A stretch of DNA of 64,000 nt from Bacteroidota bacterium (lineage in GTDB: Bacteria > Bacteroidota > Bacteroidia > Chitinophagales > Chitinophagaceae). Shown here in pieces: positions 27,816 through 37,103 of this stretch. The position numbers and the translations under genes were made by a program. The notes beneath the pieces were generated by a model, which saw only the letters and a program-made list of their open reading frames with translations, was not told where the DNA came from and searched no databases. The stretch is taken from positions 1 through 64,000 of the forward strand of contig JAFDZS010000008.1 of NCBI GenBank assembly GCA_018266775.1. Direction: 5' to 3'. The stretch's first letter is position 1. Each line of letters opens with the position of its first letter.

Positions 27816-29399
27816 ATGAAAAAAATACAACACATTATTTTACTCGCTGCCATTGCAGCGGTAACAGCAACAGGTTGTAAAAAGAATTTTGCAGACCTGA
27901 ACCAGAATAACAACAAACCCACTTCTGTTCCACCATCATTACTATTAAATGGAATTTTAGTGGACATGCACGATGAACCCGGTGGCAGCAGCGAAATTTA
28001 TGGCCAGTATTATATTTACAACTACGATTATTATGGCAATAATCAATACACTTTTGGCAGCGGCAGTAACTATTATGGTACGCTGGAAAACGTTGTGAAA
28101 ATGGAAGAAGCAGCGGTACAAACCGGAAGCGCTGCGGTAAATCCCTACAATACGCTGGGTAAATTTTTCAGGGCTTATTTATTTTCTAAAATGAGTTTGC
28201 AAATGGGAGACATTCCTGCATCGCAGGCGTTGCAGGGTGCCGCCAATCTTACCCCTGCTTATGATGCACAGAAAAGTGTTTTCAAATATGCATTGGCGTT
28301 ATTAGATACTGCCAACACCAATCTTTCTTCTTTATTAGGCAAAGGCGATAACACATTATCCGGCGATATCTATTATAACAACGATTTAAAAAAATGGCAG
28401 AAGGCGGTAAACACGTTCAAACTGCGCCTGCTGATTCACCTCAGCAAAAAAGCAGCTTCTGATGCTGACCTTGCCATTCCTGCACAGTTTGCAGCCATCA
28501 TTAGCGATCCTGTTAAGTATCCCATCTTTACCAGCACCGGCGATAACCTGCAGTACAATTTTATTGCACCCACTAATTATTATCCAGACAATCCGGCTAA
28601 CTACGGTTTCAATGGTGGAAGAAAAAACATGTCGCTCACATACGTTAGTTTACTGCAACAGATCAGGGATCCCCGGTTATTCGTAACCGCAGAACCTGCC
28701 CGTTATTATGTAGACAATTTAGGACAGAAAGATACTTCTTTTGCATCCTTCATCGGCGCTGATCCAGGGCTGGATTTAGGTATTATGTACGCAGATGCCA
28801 CTGCCGGAAAATATTCATTCCTCAACCGTAAACATTATTATTCCACTTATACCGCAGAGCCGGCCATACAGGTGGGGTATACAGAAATGTGTTTCAACAT
28901 TGCAGAAGGTATTGCACGGGGCTGGGCAGCAGGTAATGCGGAAGACTGGTACCAGAAAGGTATTAAAGCATCGCTGGCATTTTACAGTATTCCTTTAAGT
29001 GGTGGCTTCACTGCATATTTCTATCGCCCCGGTTCTACCGATGTAACCAATGGCGGCAACTATGATGCCCGTGCCATCAATTTTGATTATACCACTTACT
29101 ATGCACAACCTGCTGTTCAATATTCTGCCAACAGTGCAACTGCAATAACACAAATATTGCAACAAAAATATATTGCACTGTTCCGCCAAAGCGGGCTTGA
29201 ATCTTACTTTACTTACAGGCGTACCGGTGTTCCTGCATTTACAACAGGTTCGGGTACGGGTAACAGTGGCCGCATTGCCATACGGTTTAAATACCCATCC
29301 AGTGAACAATCTGCCAATACCCAAAATTATAAAGCAGCATTAACCAGCCAGTTCAACGGGGTGGATGATATTAATGGCACCATGTGGTTGTTAAAGTAA
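27816..29399 (+). CDS. SusD/RagB-type nutrient-binding outer-membrane lipoprotein
   Basis: 527 residues. The lipobox TATGC gives lipidated Cys21. The early motif FADLNQNNNKPTSVPPSLLLNGIL is characteristic of the SusD-like_2 subgroup, and TPR-type helical segments follow (for example KWQKAVNTFKLRLLIHLSKK). It caps the SusC barrel at the cell surface and binds the ligand. The unusually Tyr/Asn-rich loops (QYYIYNYDYYGNNQYTFGSG) may form the binding face. It is second in the operon. Confidence 0.94.
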   Translation: MKKIQHIILLAAIAAVTATGCKKNFADLNQNNNKPTSVPPSLLLNGILVDMHDEPGGSSEIYGQYYIYNYDYYGNNQYTFGSGSNYYGTLENVVKMEEAAVQTGSAAVNPYNTLGKFFRAYLFSKMSLQMGDIPASQALQGAANLTPAYDAQKSVFKYALALLDTANTNLSSLLGKGDNTLSGDIYYNNDLKKWQKAVNTFKLRLLIHLSKKAASDADLAIPAQFAAIISDPVKYPIFTSTGDNLQYNFIAPTNYYPDNPANYGFNGGRKNMSLTYVSLLQQIRDPRLFVTAEPARYYVDNLGQKDTSFASFIGADPGLDLGIMYADATAGKYSFLNRKHYYSTYTAEPAIQVGYTEMCFNIAEGIARGWAAGNAEDWYQKGIKASLAFYSIPLSGGFTAYFYRPGSTDVTNGGNYDARAINFDYTTYYAQPAVQYSANSATAITQILQQKYIALFRQSGLESYFTYRRTGVPAFTTGSGTGNSGRIAIRFKYPSSEQSANTQNYKAALTSQFNGVDDINGTMWLLK

Positions 29400-29469
29400 T
29401 ACAGTTTTCTCATCATACATCAAGTGCCGGGGTTTTTCAAGCCCCGGCCACTATTTAAAACAAAGCTTC

Positions 29470-30552
29470 ATGTTAAAACTAAAAACCATTTTCCTCGCAC
29501 TGGTTTGCACTGCGGCATTACCTGCTGTGGCGCAACATAAAACAGAAAACCTTATTGTGGTTACGCTGGATGGCATGCGCTGGGAAGAAGTATTTGGCGG
29601 CGCAGATTCTGCCATCTTAAAAAACAAAAAATATACCAGGGACAGCAGTGGAACCAGCCATGACTTCTGGACGGATGACAGTAATGAAAGAAGAAAAAAA
29701 CTATTTCCATTTCTCTGGTCAACCGTTGCAACAGAGGGTCAGTTATATGGCAACCGCTGGAAAGGCAGCCAGGTAAACAATGCCAACCGTTATTGGTTTT
29801 CTTACCCGGGCTACAACGAAATATTTACCGGCTATCCTGATACTGCTGTAAACAGCAACGATAAAGTATGGAATCCCAACACCAATGTGCTTGAGTTCAT
29901 CAACCAGCAAAAAAAATACACCGGTAAAGTAGCTGCATTTTCCACCTGGGATGTTTTTCCTTATATCCTCAATACCAAAAGAAGCGGTTTATATGTAAAT
30001 GCAGATGTGGATACCCTGCATTTTAATGTACCGGCCCTGCAACTCATCAACGATATGCAATACTTAACAACAAGGCCCATTGGCGTAAGGCCTGATGTGT
30101 TTACGTATTTTGCCGGAAGGGAATACCTGAAAACTTATCAACCCAAAGTACTCTACATCGCCTTTGATGAAACAGATGATTTTGCCCACGCCGGTGAATA
30201 CGACCAATACCTGAAAAGTGCACATGCTGAAGATGCGATGATTGCAGACCTATGGAATTATATACAGCATTCACCAGTTTATAAAGATAAAACCACACTC
30301 ATTGTTACCTGCGACCATGGCCGTGGCGATATACTGAAAGACAACTGGAGGCATCATGGCAGTAAGATTGAAGATGCAGGCCAGATATGGATTGCAGCCA
30401 TCGGCCCTGATACCAAACCTTTGGGTGAAGTAACAAACACTGCTGTATTATACCAAAAACAATTAGCCGCAACATTTGCGCAATTACTCGGCTTTACGTT
30501 TACAGCGCCGCACCCCATTGGTGCACCTATTGAAAGTATCTACAAAAAATAA
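29470..30552 (+). CDS. Periplasmic alkaline-phosphatase-superfamily phosphodiesterase/phosphatase
   Basis: 360 residues with a signal peptide (1-21, ending AVAQ). The metal site of the superfamily is visible: TLDGMRWEE (D34), a nucleophile candidate S111 in FSYPGYNEIFTGY, FDETDDFAHAGEYD (Asp and His ligands), TCDHGRGD (Asp-His) and a later His. The superfamily includes nucleotide pyrophosphatases and phosphonoacetate hydrolase; Ser instead of Thr as nucleophile does not decide the substrate. It follows SusD by 70 bp and probably cleaves the imported ester or phosphonate conjugate in the periplasm. A close paralogue is encoded at 46811-47911. Confidence 0.88.
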   Translation: MLKLKTIFLALVCTAALPAVAQHKTENLIVVTLDGMRWEEVFGGADSAILKNKKYTRDSSGTSHDFWTDDSNERRKKLFPFLWSTVATEGQLYGNRWKGSQVNNANRYWFSYPGYNEIFTGYPDTAVNSNDKVWNPNTNVLEFINQQKKYTGKVAAFSTWDVFPYILNTKRSGLYVNADVDTLHFNVPALQLINDMQYLTTRPIGVRPDVFTYFAGREYLKTYQPKVLYIAFDETDDFAHAGEYDQYLKSAHAEDAMIADLWNYIQHSPVYKDKTTLIVTCDHGRGDILKDNWRHHGSKIEDAGQIWIAAIGPDTKPLGEVTNTAVLYQKQLAATFAQLLGFTFTAPHPIGAPIESIYKK

Positions 30553-30555
30553 AAC

Positions 30556-31143
30556 ATGGTTACTACAAACATTATACAAACTGCCAACGAGATCATGTAC
30601 CTGTACGAACGCTATGGTACAGAAGATTATATTGGCGAACCCGTTTCTCAAATTGAACACATGTGCCAGTGTGCACAACTGGCTGAAGCATCCGGCGCAG
30701 ATGATGAATTAATATTAGCGGCCTTCTTTCACGACATTGGCCATTTATGTGAATACGCTTTCCCGGAAAAAAAATTAACACATATGGAAGGTGTAGGTTT
30801 GGTGGATCATGAAAAATTAGGCGCCAATTATTTATTGAGCAAAGGTTTTTCATCACGCATTGCCAAACTGGTGCAAAGCCATGTTGCTGCAAAACGTTAC
30901 CTCACCTATCACTTCCCTGAATATTACGACAGGCTTTCTGAAGCCAGCAAAATAACATTGGGTTACCAGGGTGGTAAAATGACCCATGATGAAGCATTGC
31001 AGTTTGAAAGCGATCCGTTATTCGATCAGTACATCGCCATACGCCGGTGGGATGACCAGGGAAAAACGACGGACCAACCCCTGCCAGACCTGTCTTATTA
31101 CAGGCAAATGATCATTGAACATCTCACTCAACAAAACAATTAA
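30556..31143 (+). CDS. phnZ: PhnZ-like HD-domain di-iron oxygenase for hydroxy-aminophosphonates
   Basis: 195 residues, about the length of characterised PhnZ, a mixed-valent di-iron HD enzyme that cleaves 1-hydroxy-2-aminoethylphosphonate to glycine and phosphate. The alignment I recall is close throughout: YIGE (Y25, E28; Tyr-Glu lid), QIEH (H35), FFHDIGH (H59-D60), VDHEKLGANYL, VQSHVAAKRYL, YQGGKMT and IRRWDDQGK all have counterparts. No signal peptide, so it is cytoplasmic. It begins 3 bp after the phosphatase gene. No PhnY (the 2-oxoglutarate dioxygenase that makes the hydroxy substrate) is in the window, so this protein may use hydroxy-aminoethylphosphonate taken up directly, or a different hydroxyphosphonate. 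Confidence 0.88.
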   Translation: MVTTNIIQTANEIMYLYERYGTEDYIGEPVSQIEHMCQCAQLAEASGADDELILAAFFHDIGHLCEYAFPEKKLTHMEGVGLVDHEKLGANYLLSKGFSSRIAKLVQSHVAAKRYLTYHFPEYYDRLSEASKITLGYQGGKMTHDEALQFESDPLFDQYIAIRRWDDQGKTTDQPLPDLSYYRQMIIEHLTQQNN

Positions 31144-31144
31144 C

Positions 31145-31837
31145 ATGTCCATTGCATTGGTTGTATTTGATATTGCCGGTACCACGGTAAAAGATAATGG
31201 CGAAATAGCGATCGCTTTTCGTGAAGCCATGAAAAAGTTTGGCTATGATATTCCCTCAGAAGCCATCATGCCATTGATGGGGTATAAAAAAACGGTGGCC
31301 ATTAAGATGATGCTGGACGATTATGAGCCGGATGAAACAATTGTAACGGAAGATTATATCAACCGCATTCATGCAATATTTGAACAAAGCATGGTGGACT
31401 ACTACACCCACGCAGATCAGATTGAACCATTGCCTTATGCTGAAACAGTTTTTCATTACCTGAAAGAAAAACAAATCCGTATTGGTTTGGACACAGGATT
31501 TTCCAGGGCAATTACCGATGTGATCATCAACAGGCTGGGATGGCTGCAGCAGAAACTTGTGGATATCGTTGTATGCAGTGATGAAGTACAGGAAGGAAGG
31601 CCCTCGCCATTCATGATTCAAAAAATGATGGAAGCATCAGGAGTTGCAGATGCTCAAAAGGTAATCAAAGTGGGTGATACAGAGTCTGACATTAATGAAG
31701 GATGGAATGCCGGCTGCCTTTACTCCATTGGTGTAACCACCGGTGCCTTTGCCAGGGAAGAAATGGAACCTTTTGAACCCTCGCACATCATTAACAGCCT
31801 TAACGAACTGATACCGATCATAGCACCTTTATTATAA
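31145..31837 (+). CDS. Phosphonatase-like HAD hydrolase
   Basis: 230 residues from ATG 31145, one base after the previous stop (an in-frame TTG upstream was rejected). HAD motifs: nucleophile D9 in FDIAGTT, motif II in GLDTGFSR, motif III in EGRPSPFM, and motif IV VGDTESD. The cap contains MGYKK; its second Lys (K49) aligns by eye with the Schiff-base Lys of true phosphonoacetaldehyde hydrolase (MGLLK). The family occurs next to the FAD oxidoreductase type found two genes on. It probably removes phosphate from a phosphono-aldehyde or related product in the cytoplasm. Confidence 0.87.
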   Translation: MSIALVVFDIAGTTVKDNGEIAIAFREAMKKFGYDIPSEAIMPLMGYKKTVAIKMMLDDYEPDETIVTEDYINRIHAIFEQSMVDYYTHADQIEPLPYAETVFHYLKEKQIRIGLDTGFSRAITDVIINRLGWLQQKLVDIVVCSDEVQEGRPSPFMIQKMMEASGVADAQKVIKVGDTESDINEGWNAGCLYSIGVTTGAFAREEMEPFEPSHIINSLNELIPIIAPLL

Positions 31838-31843
31838 CTGCAC

Positions 31844-33157
31844 ATGCCTGTTCCTGCAGCACCGTATATAACTGAAACTAATACACGCATTTGGTGGCAG
31901 CGCTCGCCATTAGTATTAGTAGTGTACATGTCTTTATGTGCCTTTGTTATTTACAGTTGTATGTATGGCTTCAGAAAACCCTATACCGTAGGTGAATACA
32001 GCAGTACCACCTTCCTCGGCATTTCATTTAAAGTGTGCCTGGTAATTGCACAGGTACTGGGTTATATGTGCAGTAAATTTTACGGCATCACTTTTATTTC
32101 GGGGTTGCAACCTGAACGAAGGGCGGGTTATATCCTGATGTGCATTGGCATAGCCTGGGCATCATTATTATTGTTTGCTGTAATACCGCCACCCTATAAT
32201 ATGATCTGCATGTTCATCAACGGCCTGCCGTTGGGAATGGTGTTTGGATTGGTGTTTGGTTACCTGGAAGGAAGAAAAACCACAGAGATCATGGGTGCAG
32301 TTTTGGCATCCAGTTTCATATTCGCATCGGGCCTGGCCAAGTCAGTGGGCAAATGGCTGCAATTGGAGTGGCATATTGCTGACTGGTGGATGCCCTTTGC
32401 AGCAGGTGCTATTTTTGTTGTGCCATTGATGGTAAGCGTTCATTTACTCAGTAAAGTACCACCGCCAGGTGCTGCAGACATTGCACACCGCACGATTCGG
32501 TTACCCATGACCGGTACTGAACGTAAAGTGTTCCTTAAAATTTTTATCAGTTCATTGATACCTGTTGTTATTGCTTATGCCATCTTTACTATTGTAAGAG
32601 ATTTCAGTGAAGATTTTGCCAATGAATTATGGACAGAAACCGGCTACCGGAACGATGCCAGCATTTTTGCACAGGTAAATACCATCATCTCTGTAATTGT
32701 ATTGGCCATAATGGCCAGCTTCTTTTTAATTAAAGATAATTACCGGGCATTCCGGCTCAGCCATTATCTTGTTATTGCAGGGCTTGCCGCAGCAATGCTC
32801 GCCACCTATTGCTTTCATCAGCACTGGATCAATTCGTTCACATGGATGTTGACAGCCACAACAGGTTTATACCTTGCCTACCTTCCTTTTAACTGTTTGT
32901 ATTTTGAACGTATGCTGGCCACGTATAAAGTAAACGGCAACATTGGTTTCGTTATGTATATTGCCGATGCCTTTGGCTATTTGGGCACCGTTGCAGTTTT
33001 ACTGATCAAGGAAAATATTTCATTTCATTACAGCTGGGTTAATTTTTTTACTTTTTTATTTTATGCATCCGGCATTACCGGTACACTGTTATTATTAATG
33101 AGTGTAAACCTGCACCGTAAATTATATTCTGTTTTATGCAAAAAAGATCAGCCATAG
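31844..33157 (+). CDS. MFS transporter resembling organophosphate antiporters (DUF5690-like)
   Basis: 437 residues with about 12 membrane spans in two halves, joined by a soluble loop near residues 205-225. The first helix pair carries YSCMYGFRKPYTVGEY, reminiscent of the FRKP-type motif in glycerol-phosphate and hexose-phosphate antiporters. It is 6 bp downstream of the HAD gene and overlaps the next gene by 22 bp. A role as inner-membrane importer of the phosphonate or organophosphate delivered by the SusC/D pair fits the order; the substrate is inferred from context. Confidence 0.8.
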   Translation: MPVPAAPYITETNTRIWWQRSPLVLVVYMSLCAFVIYSCMYGFRKPYTVGEYSSTTFLGISFKVCLVIAQVLGYMCSKFYGITFISGLQPERRAGYILMCIGIAWASLLLFAVIPPPYNMICMFINGLPLGMVFGLVFGYLEGRKTTEIMGAVLASSFIFASGLAKSVGKWLQLEWHIADWWMPFAAGAIFVVPLMVSVHLLSKVPPPGAADIAHRTIRLPMTGTERKVFLKIFISSLIPVVIAYAIFTIVRDFSEDFANELWTETGYRNDASIFAQVNTIISVIVLAIMASFFLIKDNYRAFRLSHYLVIAGLAAAMLATYCFHQHWINSFTWMLTATTGLYLAYLPFNCLYFERMLATYKVNGNIGFVMYIADAFGYLGTVAVLLIKENISFHYSWVNFFTFLFYASGITGTLLLLMSVNLHRKLYSVLCKKDQP

Positions 33158-34272
33158 TAATTGGCGCAGGCATTGTTGGCCTGGCAACAGCAAGGGCATT
33201 AGCTCTAAAAGGATTTTCAGTAAAAGTATTTGACAGAAGCCTGCAGGCCTGTGGTGCATCGGTAAGAAATTTTGGAATGGTATGGCCTGTGGGTCAGCCA
33301 TCGGGTATTTTGTACCAGCGGGCTTTGCGCAGCCGCGAAGTTTGGGAACAGGCTGCAACAGCAACCGGTGCATGGTTTGAAGCATGCGGCAGTTTGCATG
33401 TTGCCTGTAATGACGAAGAATGGGTTGTATTGCAGGAACTGGAAAGCATTTTTAAAGCTGAACAAAGAAACGTGCAACTGCTGAAGGCCGATGCCATCGC
33501 ACAACAATATAACCATGTTAACACCAATGGTTTGATGGGTGGCTTATTCAGTGCAGATGAAATGCTGGTGGATCCGCGTGAAGCCATTGCAGCATTGCCC
33601 GCTTTATTGCATGAACAATATGCCGTAGAGTTTTACTGGAATAAATGTGTTACTTATATTGCTGATCAAACTGTGTATATCGGCAACAACGAGGAGCATG
33701 AAGCGGATCTTATTTTTGTTTGCAGCGGGGCAGATTTTGAAACTTTATATCCTGAAGAATTTTCCAAACTGCCCATTACCAAATGCAAATTGCAGATGTT
33801 GCGTACCGCACCAATAACCGATCAGCCCCGGATTGGAACAGCCGTTTGCGGCGGATTATCTTTACTGCATTACAATAGTTTTAAAGCAGCACCGTCACTT
33901 ACTTACCTGCAGGAAAAAATGGAAGCTGAAATGAAACCTTATCTTGAACTGGGTATTCATGTAATGGCGGCACAAAATGGTAAAGGCGAAATCACAATCG
34001 GAGATTCTCATGAATATGGTTTGACTTTCGATCCTTTTGATAAAGCTGCTGTCAATACACTGATATTGGATTACCTCAACACGTTTCTTCAACCCGGTAC
34101 TATTTCTATTGCAGAAACATGGCATGGCATCTATCCTAAATTAACCAATGGCGATACAGAAATATTTTTCTCTCCCGATCCCGGTGTATATATTCTTAAC
34201 GGCGTTGGCGGCGCCGGTATGACGCTTTCCTTTGGTCTGGCTGAAGAAGTGGTGGAGCAGGTGGTAATGTAA
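33136..34272 (+). CDS. FAD-dependent oxidoreductase of the phosphonate-associated type
   Basis: 378 residues, DAO fold. The N-terminal GxGxxG motif is VIGAGIVGLATARALALKG, and GASVRNFGMVWPVGQP and NGVGGAGMTLSFGLAEE are typical of the group that co-occurs with phosphonatase-like HADs. These enzymes oxidatively deaminate aminophosphonates such as N-methylated or hydroxylated aminoethylphosphonate. Its aldehyde product would be a natural substrate for the neighbouring HAD enzyme. It is the last gene of the operon. Confidence 0.87.
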   Translation: MQKRSAIVIGAGIVGLATARALALKGFSVKVFDRSLQACGASVRNFGMVWPVGQPSGILYQRALRSREVWEQAATATGAWFEACGSLHVACNDEEWVVLQELESIFKAEQRNVQLLKADAIAQQYNHVNTNGLMGGLFSADEMLVDPREAIAALPALLHEQYAVEFYWNKCVTYIADQTVYIGNNEEHEADLIFVCSGADFETLYPEEFSKLPITKCKLQMLRTAPITDQPRIGTAVCGGLSLLHYNSFKAAPSLTYLQEKMEAEMKPYLELGIHVMAAQNGKGEITIGDSHEYGLTFDPFDKAAVNTLILDYLNTFLQPGTISIAETWHGIYPKLTNGDTEIFFSPDPGVYILNGVGGAGMTLSFGLAEEVVEQVVM

Positions 34273-34334
34273 GCGCAGCGCACTGGCTTTAAATACGTAT
34301 TACTTTCACAAAAATCTTCCTGGCTCATTACACA

Positions 34335-34494
34335 GTCAGACGTGGACGTCAGACCGTTTCCAAAGATCGGGGCGCTGCAAGCGACCTGAACAATTTTAAT
34401 TACACGGTCAGACGTGGACGTCAGACCGTTTTCAAAGGTCGGGGCAACCTGTACAATTTCAGAAAAACTTTTTTGTCAGACGTGAACGTCAGGC
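34335..34494. repeat. Three spaced copies of the palindromic repeat
   Basis: GTCAGACGTGGACGTCAGAC occurs at 34335 and 34407, with a diverged copy (GTCAGACGTGAACGTCAGGC) at 34475. The first two are 72 bp apart and share flanking text (ATTACAC before, CCGTTTxCAAAGxTCGGGGC after). They occupy the gap between the phosphonate operon and cydA. Inner arms GACGT/ACGTC make a stable hairpin. Confidence 0.8.
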
Positions 34495-34568
34495 AAAAAT
34501 TTCAAGGTTTACAATTTCAATTGACCTAATTTTACAGGCGGAATTTACCCCACTATAAACACTCCGCT

Positions 34569-35948
34569 ATGGATACCGAGATACTGGCACGGATTCAGTT
34601 TGCCTTCACCATCGCATTTCATTATATCTATCCTCCTTTAAGTATTGGCCTGGGTTTGATCCTCGTGATCATGGAAGGCATGTACCTTAAAACCGGCAAT
34701 AAATTATATGAACGCATGACGCGTTTCTGGATCAAAATTTTTGCGCTCATATTTGGTATCGGTGTAGCCACCGGTATCATCATGGAGTTTGAATTTGGTA
34801 CTAACTGGGCTACCTACTCGAAATATGTTGGCGATATTTTTGGCAGTGCTCTTGCTGCCGAAGGTATATTTGCATTTGCATTGGAAAGCGGTTTCCTGGG
34901 TATATTATTGTTTGGCTGGAACCGGGTGAGCCCACGGGTACATTTCCTTTCCACCATCATGGTGTTTTTAGGTTCACTGTTCAGCGCTGTATGGATTGTA
35001 GTGGCCAACAGCTGGCAGCAAACACCCGCAGGTTTTCATATTGTGGGTGCAGGGATGAGTGCCCGTGCAGAGATCACTGATTTTTGGGCAATGGTGTTCA
35101 ACCCTTCCAGTGTTGACCGTTTGCTGCATTCCTGGATCGGCGCATTTTTAGCGGGCGCCTTTATGGTCATCAGTGTAAACGCTTATTATATTCTAAAAGG
35201 TAAACACCTGGAAATTGCGAAACCTGCTTTTAAAATTGGCCTGGTGGTGGCTACAATATTTTCTCTTGCACAATTATTTACCGGCAGTAAAAGCGCAGAG
35301 GGTGTAGCGAAAAATCAACCGGCAAAGCTGGCTGCCATGGAAGGGCATTATGACAGCAGCGCGGTGGCCGATATGTATATACTCGGTTGGGTAAATAATA
35401 AAACACAAACCACCAACGGTATTGCTATTCCCTATGGTTTAACCTTTTTAATTCATCACGATTTTAAAACACCGGTTACCGGTTTACGGGCATTTCATGA
35501 AGATGAACGCCCCAGACAGGTAAATGCCGTTTTCCAGTTTTACCATATTATGATTGCCATTGGCGTGGCATTGATAGCGCTTACGCTCTACTCCTGCTGG
35601 CAATGGAGAAAAGGTAAATTATTTGATAAGCGTTGGCTGTTAATCCTGTTAGCATGGAGTGTATTACTGCCGCAATTGGCAAACCAGTGCGGTTGGTTTA
35701 CGGCGGAAATGGGGCGCCAGCCCTGGGTGGTGTATGGTTTATTGAAAACGTCTGACGCTTTGTCGAAAGCGGTTTCTGCCAACCAGGTTTTGTTTTCTTT
35801 AATTTTGTTTATGCTCGTGTATGCTACACTGTTTGTATTATTTATTTACCTGCTGAACAAAAAAATAAAGCATGGCCCTGTGGATGACAGCACTGCGGAA
35901 ACCATTGAAGAAGGCAGTAAGAGAGACAACCCTTTGTTAACTCATTAA
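34569..35948 (+). CDS. cydA: Cytochrome bd ubiquinol oxidase subunit I
   Basis: 459 residues with about nine membrane spans. Conserved features: the N-terminal His ([19 protein letters not shown]), [39 protein letters not shown] (Glu proton path), [20 protein letters not shown], and an [12 protein letters not shown] Q loop. The protein is shorter than the E. coli subunit, which indicates the short-Q-loop class. It carries hemes b558, b595 and d and reduces O2 with high affinity. Confidence 0.96.
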   Translation: MDTEILARIQFAFTIAFHYIYPPLSIGLGLILVIMEGMYLKTGNKLYERMTRFWIKIFALIFGIGVATGIIMEFEFGTNWATYSKYVGDIFGSALAAEGIFAFALESGFLGILLFGWNRVSPRVHFLSTIMVFLGSLFSAVWIVVANSWQQTPAGFHIVGAGMSARAEITDFWAMVFNPSSVDRLLHSWIGAFLAGAFMVISVNAYYILKGKHLEIAKPAFKIGLVVATIFSLAQLFTGSKSAEGVAKNQPAKLAAMEGHYDSSAVADMYILGWVNNKTQTTNGIAIPYGLTFLIHHDFKTPVTGLRAFHEDERPRQVNAVFQFYHIMIAIGVALIALTLYSCWQWRKGKLFDKRWLLILLAWSVLLPQLANQCGWFTAEMGRQPWVVYGLLKTSDALSKAVSANQVLFSLILFMLVYATLFVLFIYLLNKKIKHGPVDDSTAETIEEGSKRDNPLLTH

Positions 35949-35952
35949 AATT

Positions 35953-37002
35953 ATGACCATGTTGCTGAATACATTCATTTGGGGTATTGATATTAACGTT
36001 TGGTGGTTTTTAATTTTTGGCGCCGTTATCACCGGCTATGCTGTGCTGGATGGTTTTGATCTGGGTGCAGGTGCGCTGCACTTGTTTTTAAAGAAAGAAT
36101 CCAGCCGCCGCATTGCGCTCAATGCCATTGGCCCGGTTTGGGATGGCAATGAAGTTTGGCTGGTGATTGGTGGCGGTGCATTGTTTGCAGGCTTCCCGGT
36201 TGCGTATGCTGCTATCTTTTCAGCCTTTTATATTCCATTTATGATCTTTATGGTGGGGTTGATCTGGCGGGCGGTTTCCATTGAATTTCGCAGTAAGGAA
36301 CCAGGATTGCGCTGGCGTTTTGCGTGGGATGTCATTTATTCTTTTGCCTGCATCGTTATTGCGCTCTCGTTGGGATTAATGCTGGGAAATGTGGCGCTGG
36401 GTGTGCCATTAAATGCTCAGCATGAGTTTTCCGGCAACTGGTTGTCTTTCTTCAATCCATTTAGTGTAATGGTTGCTGTTACCACGCTGGCCTTGTTCAT
36501 GCTGCATGGCGCTATTTATCTTGCCATGAAAACGGAAAACCGCCTGTACACCAAATTGTCTTTGCTGGCTAAAAGTTTTACCGTTTTCTTTTTGGTTTCG
36601 TTTGGCATTACCACCATGTACACTTTATTATATATTCCGCACCTAAGCGATACCATCCGCAGCAGCCCGGCCTATTTTACATTACCATTAATTATGTTTC
36701 TCTCCATTGCTAATATTCCCCGCCAGTTAAACAAGGGCAAATGGCGGTATGCCTTCATCAGTTCTTCCATTACTATTGCTTCATTGCTGATTATGGTGGC
36801 GCTGGAAGTTTTTCCGAATTTATTATTTGCCACTAATAATGCCGCCAACAGCATCACGGTAGCCAATGCCGCATCCTCTGCCACCACGATGAAAACATTG
36901 TTGCTGATTGCCGGTATTGGTACCCCATTGGTTGGTGTGTATACCGTTTTCGTTTTCTGGACTTTTAAGGGAAAGGTGAAGCTGGATGAAACGAGTTATT
37001 AA
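35953..37002 (+). CDS. cydB: Cytochrome bd ubiquinol oxidase subunit II
   Basis: 349 residues, eight or nine membrane spans. The signature GYAVLDGFDLGAGALHLF is near the N-terminus and GPVWDGNEVWLVIGGGALFAGFPVAYA follows. It begins 4 bp after cydA and forms the heterodimeric bd oxidase of the inner membrane. No cydX-like small frame is evident downstream. Confidence 0.96.
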   Translation: MTMLLNTFIWGIDINVWWFLIFGAVITGYAVLDGFDLGAGALHLFLKKESSRRIALNAIGPVWDGNEVWLVIGGGALFAGFPVAYAAIFSAFYIPFMIFMVGLIWRAVSIEFRSKEPGLRWRFAWDVIYSFACIVIALSLGLMLGNVALGVPLNAQHEFSGNWLSFFNPFSVMVAVTTLALFMLHGAIYLAMKTENRLYTKLSLLAKSFTVFFLVSFGITTMYTLLYIPHLSDTIRSSPAYFTLPLIMFLSIANIPRQLNKGKWRYAFISSSITIASLLIMVALEVFPNLLFATNNAANSITVANAASSATTMKTLLLIAGIGTPLVGVYTVFVFWTFKGKVKLDETSY

Positions 37003-37035
37003 GGGGCAAGGGATAAGTATAATGGTTTAAAGATT

Positions 37036-37099
37036 GATACTGGATGCTTGATACTGGACACTTGATTCTGGATCCTTGATGCTTGATTCTTGATTCTTG
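37036..37099 (+). repeat. 14-bp tandem repeat, 4.5 copies
   Basis: Units GATACTGGATGCTT, GATACTGGACACTT, GATTCTGGATCCTT, GATGCTTGATTCTT and a partial fifth follow each other without gaps between cydB and the convergent cupin gene. No coding or hairpin role is apparent. Confidence 0.85.
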
Positions 37100-37103
37100 T
37101 CCC

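Noticed and set aside
34335..34494. CRISPR array
   Set aside because: The repeats are palindromic, diverge between copies, share their flanks (spacers are not unique), and a further copy lies 6.6 kb away. No cas genes are present.
37036..37099. Coding or regulatory role of the 14-bp tandem repeat
   Set aside because: No stable hairpin, no frame and no known operator; probably slippage-derived.
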